Shown: piece after piece, positions 1-6,624 of the stretch | Numbering within the stretch: the stretch's first letter is position 1 | How the letters are laid out: every line of letters begins with the position of its first letter | Virus record (IMG/VR): IMGVR_UViG_3300042898_001937 | Span: 1 to 43,549 of that record | Direction: 5' to 3' (one strand) | Length of the DNA stretch: 43,549 nucleotides | Source: a virus | Notes under the pieces: generated by a model | Told to the model about the DNA's origin: nothing | What the model saw: only the letters and a program-made list of their open reading frames with translations | Database searches by the model: none | Position numbers and translations under genes: made by a program

Positions 1-10
1 ATATTCCAAA

Positions 11-358
11 TTATTTTACAAATAGTTGTATAAGAACTATTGTAAACCCTAACATCAAACAGATTGCATTTTTTAAATCTAATGGTTCTTTGAACAGGAA
101 GTGGGACATTAATGTAAAAATGATAACGCCAACACCAAAACCAACCAATCTACTTGGCCAAATTTGACCACCAAATCCTACGATAAAGTTATTAACTGAT
201 AAAATGTACACCCAACCAAGTGGAACACTTGCTAAGATAACCAACCATTGGTATTTCTCGTACCATCCATACTTATAAGATCCTTGTAATTGAAGGAAGG
301 TTCCTACCTGTCCTATAATACCGAATAGGATTCCCAATAATATTTTATTATAATTCAT
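11..358 (-). CDS. Small multi-pass membrane protein, DMT/SMR-like
   Basis: A 115-residue, very hydrophobic protein with about four predicted membrane helices (roughly residues 5-22, 36-55, 70-87 and 95-113). The end of the protein has the pattern FKEPLDLKNAICLMLGF, which resembles the last helix pair of EamA/SMR-type small transporters, where a Glu-Pro pair precedes the final helix. That family link is from memory and weak. It is the last minus-strand gene at the left edge. A terminator hairpin lies between it and the upstream gene. Transport activity cannot be inferred from sequence alone; it could equally be an inner-membrane superinfection-exclusion protein. Confidence 0.6.
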   Translation of the reverse strand: MNYNKILLGILFGIIGQVGTFLQLQGSYKYGWYEKYQWLVILASVPLGWVYILSVNNFIVGFGGQIWPSRLVGFGVGVIIFTLMSHFLFKEPLDLKNAICLMLGFTIVLIQLFVK

Positions 359-385
359 ATGTTATAATGTAAGAAAAATTTCTTG

Positions 386-416
386 AAATAAAAAACCCCA
401 CTTAAGTGGGGGTTTA
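386..416 (-). terminator. Rho-independent terminator after the 421-978 gene
   Basis: A GC-rich stem (ACCCC..CTTAAG..GGGGT) is followed on the minus strand by a run of six T residues. It sits directly behind the stop codon of the gene at 421-978 and in front of the membrane protein gene at 11-358. Confidence 0.8.
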
Positions 417-420
417 TGTT

Positions 421-978
421 TTAGTTGATGTATAATCTTAAATTATTGTAGAGTGCTACAGGATTATCCTCCGCAATTAAACCATACTCACCCGTCACCT
501 TTTCGTGAATCACTTTCTTATCTTCATTGATGTACTTACTAATGATGTTTACAAATCCGTAATTAGATTCATCAACTTGGTCTTGTTCGGTACCAGGTAA
601 TCCACAATACAATGCCTCACCAACTTCGCTGATGAACATACCAGAATAGAATCCCTCAAGTTGGAAGGTGTCTACAAATTTGTCAGCATTACACCAAATA
701 AAGACGCTGTTGTCCTTTTGTTTCAAAAGTGGTACAATCGATTGGTCAATGATGTAACCTCCGTATTTCGACCCACAATCAGTAAATTGACCTATATTGA
801 AAAGTCCGCCAGGACTGCCGTGTCCCATCATCATAACTCGGTCATGTGATTCAATTAATTTAATCACCTCCATTTTACTCATACCACCTGTTACAACTGT
901 TTTGTTAGGGACGTTTTTATAAACAATTTCCAAAAACGTTGTGCTTTCATCCGAAGGATGTATAATTAATGTTTTCAT
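421..978 (-). CDS. Possible caspase-fold (clan CD peptidase-like) protein
   Basis: A 185-residue protein with alternating hydrophobic strands. The segment VMMMGHGSPGG puts a His-Gly pair (His53) at the end of one hydrophobic strand. The segment SVFIWCNAD puts a Cys (Cys96) at the end of the next. This strand-HG, strand-C order with 43 residues between is the arrangement of the catalytic dyad in caspases, gingipains and other clan CD peptidases. No full caspase or CHAT profile can be recognised by eye, so the fold call is an inference. The gene begins 2 bases after the DnaA-domain gene stops, so both probably come from the promoter near 1378-1409. Alternative: an unrelated Rossmann-like protein. 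Confidence 0.4.
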   Translation of the reverse strand: MKTLIIHPSDESTTFLEIVYKNVPNKTVVTGGMSKMEVIKLIESHDRVMMMGHGSPGGLFNIGQFTDCGSKYGGYIIDQSIVPLLKQKDNSVFIWCNADKFVDTFQLEGFYSGMFISEVGEALYCGLPGTEQDQVDESNYGFVNIISKYINEDKKVIHEKVTGEYGLIAEDNPVALYNNLRLYIN

Positions 979-979
979 A

Positions 980-1360
980 TTATTCTATTTTTGATTTTAT
1001 TTTGTTAAAAATTGAGTCTGCAACATCTTTATAATCATCATAACATTTATAACGATTGTTAAATTTTTTGAGTGAATCTAAAATTGTTGTGTGGTCCCTG
1101 TCAACCATTCTACCAATTTCAGTTACAGGATATCTGAATATCTTTCTCATGACTGCTATGTACATATGACGAGCGTCAACTACTTCTCTTTTCCTAATTC
1201 TTGTTAGTATCCTTGTCGAACTTACCGAACAATGTTGGGACACTATTAATAAGATTTCTTCTTTGGATATTTTATCTCTATCAAATTTCTTTACTTTAAC
1301 ATAGTCGGCGGTATCTTTAATACCAGGATATACGTATGGACTTATTTTAGACAATATCAT
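980..1360 (-). CDS. Stand-alone DnaA domain IV (DnaA-box binding) protein
   Basis: A 126-residue protein. Residues about 55-103 match the C-terminal DNA-binding domain of bacterial DnaA: the VVDARHMYIAVMRKI helix followed by PVTEIGRMVDRDHTTIL, which is the DnaA signature (GGRDHTTV in hosts). The AAA+ ATPase domain and domain I are absent; the first 50 residues are not recognisable. Such a protein could bind host or phage DnaA boxes without being able to form the initiator helix. It could act as a decoy that blocks host initiation, as a phage origin binder, or as a transcription factor. It is the first gene behind a Bacteroidota-type promoter with a dyad, which suggests early expression. Confidence 0.85.
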   Translation of the reverse strand: MILSKISPYVYPGIKDTADYVKVKKFDRDKISKEEILLIVSQHCSVSSTRILTRIRKREVVDARHMYIAVMRKIFRYPVTEIGRMVDRDHTTILDSLKKFNNRYKCYDDYKDVADSIFNKIKSKIE

Positions 1361-1377
1361 TAAGTAATTTTAGAGTA

Positions 1378-1409
1378 CAAAGGTACGGGTTTTTTTGGAA
1401 TATTCCAAA
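1378..1409 (-). promoter_or_regulatory. Bacteroidota-type promoter with overlapping perfect dyad
   Basis: On the minus strand TTTG (1406-1409) and TACCTTTG (1378-1385) are separated by 20 bases, matching the Bacteroidota consensus TTTG-N19/20-TAnnTTTG. The -33 element is one end of a perfect 16-base palindrome, TTTGGAATATTCCAAA (1394-1409), a good candidate operator. It serves the DnaA-domain gene, whose start is at 1360. Confidence 0.75.
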
Positions 1410-1414
1410 TATAT

Positions 1415-1648
1415 TTAGAAATTACCAAAAAGATATTGGTAAACTACTTGTGGGATTCTGGTACAAATGTGTGGTTCTCCTTGAGAATCAGTACATTCCA
1501 ATGAAGGTAACGTATTAATATATTTCTTCATATAATTAGGTGCGTTGTTCAACTGAGAAACAATATGTCGCTTTGAGTAAAGCTTTTCAGGATTATAATA
1601 TTCGTTCAAAATTGTTTTGTATTGACTTTCAGTTAGGATTAATTTCAT
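1415..1648 (-). CDS. Small protein with ESQ...LNE N-terminal motif
   Basis: A 77-residue protein beginning MKLILTESQYKTILNE. This short amphipathic start ending in Leu-Asn-Glu resembles the starts of the proteins at 7266-8648, 9130-10665 and 3197-3418. In T4-like phages the prohead protease cuts after (L/I)-x-E, so the start could be a capsid-targeting propeptide; that is an inference. The remainder, with two Cys and a Pro-rich stretch, is not recognised. The leader contains a CTAG-rich inverted repeat. Confidence 0.6.
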   Translation of the reverse strand: MKLILTESQYKTILNEYYNPEKLYSKRHIVSQLNNAPNYMKKYINTLPSLECTDSQGEPHICTRIPQVVYQYLFGNF

Positions 1649-1680
1649 ACCAATAAATATCAGGTATTTTTTCTTTTTTT

Positions 1681-1746
1681 CCAGTATTTATCTAGTATAC
1701 TAGAACTAGTTGCTTAAATCTAGAAAACAATACTAGTAGATACTGG
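1681..1746. repeat. CTAG-rich nested inverted repeat
   Basis: The 66 bases start with CCAGTAT and end with ATACTGG, so the outer arms are inverted repeats. A perfect inner palindrome CTAGTATACTAG lies at 1692-1703. CTAG occurs five times (1692, 1700, 1706, 1720, 1733). It lies between the stop of the gene at 1753 and the start at 1648. On the minus strand no T-run follows, so it is not an ordinary terminator. Operator array, RNA-processing stem or recombination site are all possible. Confidence 0.55.
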
Positions 1747-1752
1747 ATAGGA

Positions 1753-2787
1753 TTAATTACCAAAATTAAACGAAGAGGGGGTTTGAGTTACCACATCAAG
1801 ATTTTCTCTATTCTCATAAAGTGATTCCTCAAGTCTTTCTTCCTCCATTTGTTGTTCTAACATCGGCATTTCTTCAGTTTCTTCTTCCTGAACTCTCTCA
1901 ATTCTATTTCTAATTCTTTCCGCTCTATTTTCACCAAGTTCTTCAATCGGAACCGAACCACTTTTATAAGAATAACCTATTTTTAAATTCTTTTCTTCTT
2001 TTCTTCTCTCCTCATCCGAAAGTAGAAATCTATTTGTTTTAGCACCCTTACCTTTAGATTCGTTGTAAATTACCAATCTTAAATCATCTGTCAAATCAGT
2101 ATCTAACGAGTCAACACGAGTGTCTTTTTGATTCCAAAATGAAAACTCTGGATCTCCTTTATCTAATGAATAAAAACTCGCAACTTTATAACCTGTTTTT
2201 TTGTTGATACAATAAATCAACACACCTTTGTTTGAGTACTTCATAAAGTAGTCAGGATTATTCTCTTGAGTTGTGCACCATTTAGTATTAGAACCATACT
2301 TCCGAGATGATTGAAATGTTAATGGTCTAAGTAATAACCATTCTTCAGTATCCAAAACTACTTTAACTTGTTTTTCTAAATCTTTACCTTGGGAAATCAT
2401 TTCAGCAACACTAACTGAATTTGTTATGTCTTCAAATGAATTATACTTAGATAAATCATTTTGTTTAATTAGATTTCTTTCATTAAACTCACAAAACTTT
2501 TGAAATGTTTGAAGATCTGAAACATTAAACATTGTATCAATTAATCTATAAAAGAAAACGATTTGTAATTTACCAAATCCTTCCCATTCTTCTTTTGGTA
2601 TGTTAAATTCGGTGGACAGCTTTTCTTTAATCTCATCAACATGGTCATCAATATTTCTGGTTTTTTTCATTAACCTCAACAAGGTGTCGACATATTTTGA
2701 TTTTTTTTCGGGTACAAACTTCTCAAATAGTTCATAGAAGTTTAGATTGTTTTCTTGATTAGTTCTTAGTTCCCTTGCTTTCGACAT
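1753..2787 (-). CDS. PcfJ-like Trp-Cys motif protein
   Basis: A 344-residue protein. Residues about 150-215 carry the pattern W-LLLRPLT-SS-KYGSNTKWCTT (Trp170-Cys171), then YF-KYSNKGVLIYCIN and a strand that ends in Phe-Trp. This resembles the conserved Cys motif and following beta strands of PcfJ-like proteins, seen more clearly in the two genes at 16999 and 18454; homology is suggested, not shown. The N-terminal 130 residues are helical. The C-terminal 70 residues are Glu/Arg-rich and probably coiled coil or disordered. Function is unknown. It is transcribed from its own promoter (2830-2861). Confidence 0.65.
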   Translation of the reverse strand: MSKARELRTNQENNLNFYELFEKFVPEKKSKYVDTLLRLMKKTRNIDDHVDEIKEKLSTEFNIPKEEWEGFGKLQIVFFYRLIDTMFNVSDLQTFQKFCEFNERNLIKQNDLSKYNSFEDITNSVSVAEMISQGKDLEKQVKVVLDTEEWLLLRPLTFQSSRKYGSNTKWCTTQENNPDYFMKYSNKGVLIYCINKKTGYKVASFYSLDKGDPEFSFWNQKDTRVDSLDTDLTDDLRLVIYNESKGKGAKTNRFLLSDEERRKEEKNLKIGYSYKSGSVPIEELGENRAERIRNRIERVQEEETEEMPMLEQQMEEERLEESLYENRENLDVVTQTPSSFNFGN

Positions 2788-2829
2788 ATTATGAAATTTT
2801 AATAATTTACAAAAAAGTTTAATTGTTCA

Positions 2830-2861
2830 CAAAGATAGTGATTTTTTGTGAAATCACAAAA
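2830..2861 (-). promoter_or_regulatory. Bacteroidota-type promoter with TTTTGTGA dyad
   Basis: On the minus strand TTTG (2857-2860) and TATCTTTG (2830-2837) are separated by exactly 19 bases. A perfect inverted repeat TTTTGTGA-TT-TCACAAAA (2844-2861) overlaps the -33 element and half the spacer. The start of the 344-residue gene lies about 43 bases downstream of the -7 element. Confidence 0.8.
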
Positions 2862-2865
2862 TTTA

Positions 2866-3108
2866 TTAGTATTTATTTTTCTCTGATTTACCTAAATGTA
2901 TGTGACCTTTAATTGTTCCATTTAAATTATCTTCCTCAATTTTTCTATCAACGACTACAACGGTACTATCAAGACTTACCATTTCTTGAAGTGTTTTCTT
3001 TGCAATTGAGCCAACATATTTTCTTTTGTGTTTTGTATTATCAACACCCAATAATGGTGCCTCAAATTCAACTTCCATTTCTAAAGTGATTGTGTATTTA
3101 AATAACAT
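2866..3108 (-). CDS. Small hypothetical protein, beta-rich N-terminus
   Basis: An 80-residue protein. It starts with a strand-like segment MLFKYTITLEMEVEFEAP, has a basic middle with KHKRK, and has a charged C-terminal tail. No family is recognised. Its stop overlaps the outer edge of the promoter at 2830-2861. A TATATTTG element (3128-3135, minus strand) lies 20 bases upstream of its start but has no good -33 partner. Confidence 0.55.
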   Translation of the reverse strand: MLFKYTITLEMEVEFEAPLLGVDNTKHKRKYVGSIAKKTLQEMVSLDSTVVVVDRKIEEDNLNGTIKGHIHLGKSEKNKY

Positions 3109-3127
3109 ATATCTTGTTCTTTATAAT

Positions 3128-3135
3128 CAAATATA
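3128..3135 (-). promoter_or_regulatory. Isolated TATATTTG -7-like element
   Basis: The minus-strand sequence TATATTTG fits the Bacteroidota -7 consensus TAnnTTTG. No TTTG is found 17-23 bases upstream, where the terminator T-run lies. It would give a very short leader for the gene starting at 3108. Confidence 0.35.
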
Positions 3136-3150
3136 CTAAAATAATTGAAT

Positions 3151-3179
3151 AAAAAAAAACCTCACATTTCTGTGAGGTT
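3151..3179 (-). terminator. Rho-independent terminator after the 3197-3418 gene
   Basis: A perfect 9-base-pair stem AACCTCACA / TGTGAGGTT with a 4-base loop is followed on the minus strand by a long T-run. It lies 18 bases behind the stop codon. Confidence 0.88.
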
Positions 3180-3196
3180 CGTATTATAATTTTTTA

Positions 3197-3418
3197 TTAT
3201 TTATCGAATTTCTTAACAACCTCTTCGGTACCATCGGGATTGGTTTTGTAAAGAACATAACCTGTCGCACCAACCAATCCTAATTTTAATTCCATTCCAC
3301 CTTCTGAACTGTCATCGACACCGTCAATTTCGTCCAAATTAGCGTTCATATTTTCAGTAACAATCTTAGTTACAATTCTTTCAATATCTGATTGTTTTAT
3401 CTTAATAGTTTTTGACAT
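3197..3418 (-). CDS. Small acidic protein with amphipathic N-terminus ending in VTE
   Basis: A 73-residue protein. The first 23 residues (MSKTIKIKQSDIERIVTKIV then TE) form an amphipathic helix ending in Val-Thr-Glu, similar in style to the starts of the proteins at 1415, 7266 and 9130. The middle is Asp/Glu-rich. The C-terminus has a GLVGATGYVLYKTNPDG strand pair. Small acidic proteins with cleavable N-termini are typical internal head or scaffold proteins in T4-like phages, but that is only an analogy. It is flanked by a terminator and by a GTATTTATATA leader motif, so it is probably a single-gene transcript. Confidence 0.6.
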   Translation of the reverse strand: MSKTIKIKQSDIERIVTKIVTENMNANLDEIDGVDDSSEGGMELKLGLVGATGYVLYKTNPDGTEEVVKKFDK

Positions 3419-3433
3419 GATTCCTGTTTTATA

Positions 3434-3442
3434 TATAAATAC
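3434..3442 (-). promoter_or_regulatory. GTATTTATA motif (candidate late promoter)
   Basis: The minus-strand sequence GTATTTATA lies 16-24 bases before the start codon of the 3197-3418 gene. A second copy is at 3463-3471. The same 9-mer, or a one-base variant, precedes the genes at 8648, 31709 and 33579 (minus) and 23389 (plus), which are putative virion or small structural genes. Confidence 0.4.
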
Positions 3443-3472
3443 TTGTTATTAGGTTTTATTCTTATAAATACA

Positions 3473-4012
3473 CTATAAAGATAAAAAAGTGGGTAGTTCT
3501 AAGTCCTTACTTGATATTCTTTCTAAATAACCACTCACTCTCCATTTGATATTCAAAGTTGGGTCGTTGTATATAATTCCACCTTCACTTTCTTTGTTGT
3601 ATGGGTTATCAACTTTATATTGGAATATTGTATTATCACTTAATGCTGAGAATCCGTGAGCACATCCTCTTGGTACGAACACTTGTTTGTTTTTTCCCCA
3701 ACCAAGTTCAACCTCAACAACCTTACCATAACTTGGGGAACCCTTTCTAATATCAACGATAACATCCAATACTCGTCCGGTGATACACGTAACAAGTTTA
3801 GCCTGTTCATAGTCACCAGTTTGAAAATGAAGTCCTCTAATGGTCCCTAAATGAGAAAATGACATATTATCCTGAATGAACTCCACTTCATACCCCACAT
3901 TTTGATTGAATATATCTTTATTATATGGCACGGCGAAGTAACCACGTTCGTCCACATATGTGTCGTGGGTTATTACGTAACAACCCTCAATATCTGTCTT
4001 ATTAAATTTCAT
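3473..4012 (-). CDS. rfbC: dTDP-4-dehydrorhamnose 3,5-epimerase (RmlC/RfbC)
   Basis: A 179-residue protein of full family length. It epimerises dTDP-4-keto-6-deoxyglucose at C3 and C5 on the way to dTDP-L-rhamnose. Signature features are visible: FIQDNMSFSHLGTIRGLHFQ with the catalytic His62, FVPRGCAHGF in the cupin barrel, YKVDNPYNKESE with the active-site Tyr, and Asp170 in SSKDLELP. RmlA, RmlB and RmlD are not in this window, so it must draw on host or other phage enzymes. Its start overlaps the stop of the upstream membrane-protein gene by one base. It probably belongs with the sugar genes at 23-43 kb, although it lies apart from them. Confidence 0.93.
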   Translation of the reverse strand: MKFNKTDIEGCYVITHDTYVDERGYFAVPYNKDIFNQNVGYEVEFIQDNMSFSHLGTIRGLHFQTGDYEQAKLVTCITGRVLDVIVDIRKGSPSYGKVVEVELGWGKNKQVFVPRGCAHGFSALSDNTIFQYKVDNPYNKESEGGIIYNDPTLNIKWRVSGYLERISSKDLELPTFLSL

Positions 4013-4293
4013 TATTGGTTTCCTCCTAAATCAAATTCATCTTCCCAATCCTTAGTTGTTTTGGGTTTGCGTTTGGTTCTAGTTTTTACAAATGGTTCTT
4101 CACTTTTAATTCCATCAAATTGTTTTGGATTTGGTTTTGATTGAAATGTAATCTTAACAGCATCCTTTTCCAACTTAGTTAATCTTTCTTCTAACAATAG
4201 TAAACTATCATTTGTTAAAGATATTTTTTCAGTCCAAAAAACAATCCCTATTAATAATATAACCACAAATAAAATAACCATAAATAATAACAT
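4012..4293 (-). CDS. Single-pass membrane protein with coiled coil
   Basis: A 93-residue protein. Residues 1-21 are a hydrophobic helix that looks like a signal anchor. A heptad-like segment LLLLEERLTKLEKD follows, and then a basic C-terminal tail rich in Lys and Thr. This architecture fits a small membrane-anchored accessory protein; an inner-membrane spanin is one possibility. No family is recognised. It overlaps rfbC by one base. Confidence 0.6.
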   Translation of the reverse strand: MLLFMVILFVVILLIGIVFWTEKISLTNDSLLLLEERLTKLEKDAVKITFQSKPNPKQFDGIKSEEPFVKTRTKRKPKTTKDWEDEFDLGGNQ

Positions 4294-4321
4294 AATATTA
4301 GTTTTGATAAAATGTAAATAA

Positions 4322-4348
4322 AAAAAATGGGATAAAAAAATTATCCCA
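4322..4348 (-). terminator. Terminator overlapping the phosphoesterase stop codon
   Basis: The stem TGGGATAA / TTATCCCA with a 5-base loop is followed on the minus strand by seven T residues. The 5' arm includes the TAA stop codon of the gene at 4341-4994, so translation to the last codon would compete with hairpin folding. Confidence 0.8.
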
Positions 4349-4994
4349 CAACATTTTTCATTCCATCTACATGATGATCATCAGGCCCAAGTTCAGAACC
4401 TATCGGTTGTTTCTTCATTGGGTTTAATATTTCATGATGTAAATCATATGGTCTAAATTCAAGATGTCCGTCCATACCAACATCCATTCTTCTAAACAAT
4501 ATCTTCTTTTCATTTGGGAGATGAGAGTGTCCATGAAGATGGATACGACCCTTAGCAAGACTGTTCCAAGATAGTATTGGAAAGTGCATACATTCCATCG
4601 TTTCACCCATGTGATTTAATTGTAAAAACCATTGTGTACTTGTGAACAAACTTTGACAGTTCTCCCTATTGTTCACAATATGATGGTCGTGGTTACCATA
4701 AATTAAATGTATCTCTTTACATGTAATTCTATTACGTAACTCTTCAATGTTTTCAAATCCACCAAATGACCAATCACCAAAATGTATCAACACATCATCT
4801 TGACCAACAACCTCATTAATGTTATTAACTATTGATGCGTTCATCTTATCCAACGTTTCAAATGGGCGTGTTTGTTTTTCTGGTACCTCACCATTCGGCA
4901 ATCTCCAATTAGTTATTCCACGACATATATTTGTGTGTGAATAGTGTGTGTCCGAAGTCACCCATACTTTCCTATCGTTTGGAATCTTTAACAT
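4341..4994 (-). CDS. Calcineurin-like metallophosphoesterase
   Basis: A 217-residue protein with all the metal-binding motifs of the calcineurin-like superfamily: Asp15-x-His17 in VTSDTHYSH, GD in IHFGDWSF, GNHDHH, and GHSH in HLHGHSHLP. Such phage enzymes are generally metal-dependent phosphomonoesterases or phosphodiesterases; the DTHYSHxNI start is typical of small phage and bacterial members annotated only as metallophosphatases. The substrate is unknown. The start codon overlaps the stop of the upstream membrane-protein gene in a TAATG arrangement. Confidence 0.88.
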   Translation of the reverse strand: MLKIPNDRKVWVTSDTHYSHTNICRGITNWRLPNGEVPEKQTRPFETLDKMNASIVNNINEVVGQDDVLIHFGDWSFGGFENIEELRNRITCKEIHLIYGNHDHHIVNNRENCQSLFTSTQWFLQLNHMGETMECMHFPILSWNSLAKGRIHLHGHSHLPNEKKILFRRMDVGMDGHLEFRPYDLHHEILNPMKKQPIGSELGPDDHHVDGMKNVVG

Positions 4995-5377
4995 TATTTC
5001 TGAAAAAATTTAAAATCTTTATTATTAAATCTTCTATTTGGTGGTTCTACTCTTGATATTGGTGGTGGGGGTGGAATAGTTCTATTAGAATATACATGAG
5101 GTGGTATTCTTTGTCCAATATTACTTGTTCTTTCTCTGTTAATTAATCCCAAGGTTTGAAACCATTTCCTATGTCTTTCATTACTTTCCATTACTCCATA
5201 ATATTTCTTCTTCTCTTCAACATCCTTTCCCACTATTAAAGCTAATATTGGCCCTAACAATATTGCACCTATTATCATATCCAAACCCAATGTGTAATGT
5301 TTATTATGATAATACATTACATATGTTGATGACATTATCCAAACCAATATTAAAAAAACAATTAATAACGTACTCAT
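4994..5377 (-). CDS. Two-helix membrane protein with Pro-rich tail
   Basis: A 127-residue protein. It has two hydrophobic helices (about residues 3-22 and 30-50), and then a cytoplasm-type charged region with NRERTS. The C-terminal tail contains PPPPP and many Arg and Asn residues. No family is recognised. It is in the middle of the minus-strand run from 7125 to 3473, where genes overlap or are only a few bases apart. Confidence 0.6.
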   Translation of the reverse strand: MSTLLIVFLILVWIMSSTYVMYYHNKHYTLGLDMIIGAILLGPILALIVGKDVEEKKKYYGVMESNERHRKWFQTLGLINRERTSNIGQRIPPHVYSNRTIPPPPPISRVEPPNRRFNNKDFKFFQK

Positions 5378-5393
5378 TTAATAAAATTTATTT

Positions 5394-5696
5394 TTAATTA
5401 TCGGGTAACATATCAGGATCATTTAATATTCCCCTTTTACTTTTAATAACATCTTTAATGTTTTCTTCGTAATTGGTTTTACCTGATTGTTGTGTTGTCA
5501 TTGTTTCACCTCGACTTGTAAAATAATGAAAATGTGTTCCATCATAAAATCGATAAATCTTGACACCATCTTTTTCAAAAAGATATGTAACGGAATAATC
5601 ATCATTATTTGTTTTTAATTTTTCAACACCATCTCCATAGCAAGAAACAAATGTGATTGAAATTAAAAGTAATAATAAAAGTTTAGAGGTTCTCAT
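5394..5696 (-). CDS. Lipoprotein, DUF4884-like
   Basis: A 100-residue protein with a lipoprotein signal peptide (LLLLLLISITFVSC, lipidated Cys19). The mature part has YLFEKDGVKIYRFYDG-HFHYFTS, a pattern I associate with DUF4884, a family of small Bacteroidota lipoproteins; the assignment is from memory. It would be anchored in a membrane of the infected cell. It overlaps the end of another small lipoprotein gene by 14 bases, so the two are coupled. Candidate roles are spanin, superinfection exclusion or surface modification. Confidence 0.7.
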   Translation of the reverse strand: MRTSKLLLLLLISITFVSCYGDGVEKLKTNNDDYSVTYLFEKDGVKIYRFYDGTHFHYFTSRGETMTTQQSGKTNYEENIKDVIKSKRGILNDPDMLPDN

Positions 5697-5949
5697 GGTT
5701 AATATATTTTGGGTGTTTTATTTCTTTAATAAATTGTTTCTTTGTAATCCATTCTTTTATTTCCCTGTTTGCACTACTCAATGATGAGTGAGCAAAATAA
5801 GATTCCTTCCATACAAACCCAACTCTTTGTGTTGGTATATAGAAAACATTATTATCATCGTGACGAACGACTTTGACTTTATAATTAACACATGACTGTA
5901 CCGACAACACTCCCATTATCGATACCACTAATAAAACGATTTTTTTCAT
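5683..5949 (-). CDS. Small lipoprotein
   Basis: An 88-residue protein if translation starts at the internal Met at 5949. That start is chosen because it gives a clean signal peptide, MKKIVLLVVSIMGVLSVQSC, with a lipobox Cys, and because it lies 1 base after the exonuclease stop. The longer reading frame would overlap the exonuclease by 83 bases. The mature protein is basic and not recognised. Its 3' end overlaps the start of the DUF4884-like lipoprotein gene. Confidence 0.72.
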   Translation of the reverse strand: MKKIVLLVVSIMGVLSVQSCVNYKVKVVRHDDNNVFYIPTQRVGFVWKESYFAHSSLSSANREIKEWITKKQFIKEIKHPKYINHENL

Positions 5950-5950
5950 A

Positions 5951-6607
5951 TTAATAAAATTTTCTAAGTACTTCAATAACATCCCAAGCATCTTCCAATG
6001 CGTTGTGGGTAACAATTCCATTAACACCCGCACGTTCTTTACATTGTGTTAAGTTTGGTAATGACTTATCATTTGTCCAATCAACCATTAATATTGCAGG
6101 GTCCAATACTCTTTGACGAGTACGGATTAATTTTTGCCACCAAGGTAATTCTTGTAAGAATAGTTTATCAAACGTTCCAAAGTTTTTACCTGCAACATTT
6201 AATGTGATTGGTTTAGTTTTACCATCAATGATTGGTGTTAATTTTCCATTCACATGAGTTGATTGTGAATCTAAAAGTGAAAATCCATTACACCATAGAA
6301 ACATATAGAATTCTTTGGTTACCTCGTCTTCATGATAAAAACTATAATCGGAATGTGTTTGCATAAGATGTTTAGTCTCATCGGTACCCTCAAGATATTC
6401 ACCAACCATTTGAATGATTCCTCCATTCATCGTGATTGCCCTTGGTGAACCGATGATTTCATTTTGAAGAACTATCGCATTGAACTTAGGACATTCCTCG
6501 TAAGGTAATTTCTTTTCGGTATCTTCAATGATTGCACCGATAGATAATACTTTGTGTTTCTCGTGATCAAGACCTGATGTCTCGATGTCTATTGATACAT
6601 ATATCAT
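5951..6607 (-). CDS. DEDDh-type 3'-5' exonuclease (DnaQ-like)
   Basis: A 218-residue protein with exonuclease motifs: Exo I Asp7-Ile-Glu9 in SIDIETSG, Exo II Asp147 in NFGTFDKLFL, and Exo III His201...Asp206 in HNALEDAWD. The His places it in the DEDDh group with the DNA polymerase III epsilon subunit, RNase T and oligoribonuclease. An insertion of about 70 residues between Exo I and Exo II is larger than usual. It probably trims DNA or short RNA 3' ends. No polymerase is adjacent, so a proofreading role is not implied. It lies between the gene at 6625 and the lipoprotein pair. Confidence 0.87.
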   Translation of the reverse strand: MIYVSIDIETSGLDHEKHKVLSIGAIIEDTEKKLPYEECPKFNAIVLQNEIIGSPRAITMNGGIIQMVGEYLEGTDETKHLMQTHSDYSFYHEDEVTKEFYMFLWCNGFSLLDSQSTHVNGKLTPIIDGKTKPITLNVAGKNFGTFDKLFLQELPWWQKLIRTRQRVLDPAILMVDWTNDKSLPNLTQCKERAGVNGIVTHNALEDAWDVIEVLRKFY

Positions 6608-6624
6608 ATTAAATGTTTATAATT

